This document shows positions 5,566 through 5,872 of a stretch of DNA of 5,872 nt, piece after piece. The position numbers and the translations under genes were made by a program. The stretch comes from Deinococcus sp. (GTDB lineage: Bacteria > Deinococcota > Deinococci > Deinococcales > Deinococcaceae): positions 1 to 5,872 of the forward strand of contig JANXWI010000106.1 in assembly GCA_025351205.1 (NCBI GenBank), in the 5' to 3' direction. Below the pieces are notes generated by a model that was not told the origin of the DNA, searched no databases, and was given only the letters and a program-made list of their open reading frames with translations. Position 1 is the first letter of the stretch, and each line of letters opens with the position of its first letter.

Positions 5566-5872
5566 TCAGAACAGCAGCAGGATCGGCGTGCCCAGCAGCC
5601 CGGCGACCTCGTGCAGAAACTGTGCGCCGCGCGCCGGGTCCAGGTCGCCGCGCAGGCTCAGCACCGCACCGTCTGAACTGGTGCGGCCCACGCTCAGGCT
5701 GCACTCGCCCCGGTGCAGTTCGTCCAGGCCCAGCGCCGAGGCGTCCAGCACCAGCAGAGCGGGCTGAGCCTGCGCCACATGGCCCAGACCTTCGAGCGAG
5801 GCCCGGAATTCGCCCTGCATCCCGGTGAGGGGAGTGCCGAAGGGGTCGCCCTGGCCAACCACGCGGGCCAGC
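5566..5872 (-). CDS. Hypothetical protein, 3' part (runs off the window)
   Basis: The frame is open from the window edge to a TGA at 5568-5566, giving at least 102 residues; internal GTG and ATG codons exist but nothing marks a start, so the gene probably begins beyond the edge. I do not recognise the family with certainty. The visible part is soluble, with alternating hydrophobic strands and helices: LEGLGHVAQAQPALLVLDAS, then ELHRGECSLSVGR, then AVLSLRGDLDPARGAQFLHE, ending GLLGTPILLLF. This strand-helix pattern loosely recalls Roadblock/LC7 (MglB-like) domains, but that is a guess from appearance. There are no transmembrane segments and one Cys. It ends 48 bp before the terminator, so purA is likely a separate transcript. 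Confidence 0.6.
   Translation of the reverse strand, partial: LARVVGQGDPFGTPLTGMQGEFRASLEGLGHVAQAQPALLVLDASALGLDELHRGECSLSVGRTSSDGAVLSLRGDLDPARGAQFLHEVAGLLGTPILLLF

Noticed and set aside
4103..5767. 554-codon open frame on the plus strand opposite purA
   Set aside because: It is antisense to purA, rich in His/Gly/Arg/Ala typical of a GC-rich shadow frame, shows no family motifs, and purA is unambiguous on the other strand.

Overview
This GC-rich window (about two thirds G+C by eye) looks like ordinary chromosome from a Deinococcus-like bacterium. Three things point there. At least two genes have a TANNNT -10 box only 6 nt before an ATG with no Shine-Dalgarno, the leaderless arrangement common in Deinococcus. 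The gene repertoire and protein lengths fit (410-aa PurA, bacterial CIA30 protein). Short tandem repeats are frequent. The assignment is an inference; no 16S or other marker is present.

Left block, plus strand (about 46-2515): a SufR-like winged-helix regulator with a three-cysteine Fe-S signature; a 2H phosphoesterase (2'-5' RNA ligase family) that follows after a single base and is probably translationally coupled; then, behind its own leaderless-type promoter, a low-specificity L-threonine aldolase (ltaE). The ltaE stop codon lies in the first of five 15-bp tandem repeats, each carrying an in-frame stop.

Right block, minus strand (2598-5872, read right to left): the 3' part of an unrecognised gene running off the window edge, a strong intrinsic terminator, a leader with three exact-period 21-bp repeats, purA (adenylosuccinate synthase), folE (GTP cyclohydrolase I), a less GC-rich 226-bp intergenic stretch with an inverted repeat and a possible 17-codon upstream ORF, and a secreted CIA30-domain protein. 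The CIA30 gene converges on ltaE.

Functionally the window is mostly housekeeping. PurA uses GTP to convert IMP towards AMP, FolE uses GTP to start pterin/folate (or deazapurine) synthesis, and LtaE makes glycine and acetaldehyde from threonine. The regulator and 2H protein form a separate two-gene unit. I see no mobile element, CRISPR array, rRNA or tRNA, and no convincing new multi-gene system. The most unusual signal is a set of short tandem duplications whose periods (15, 18, 21 and 36 bp) are all multiples of three, located at gene edges, in a loop insertion and in a leader.
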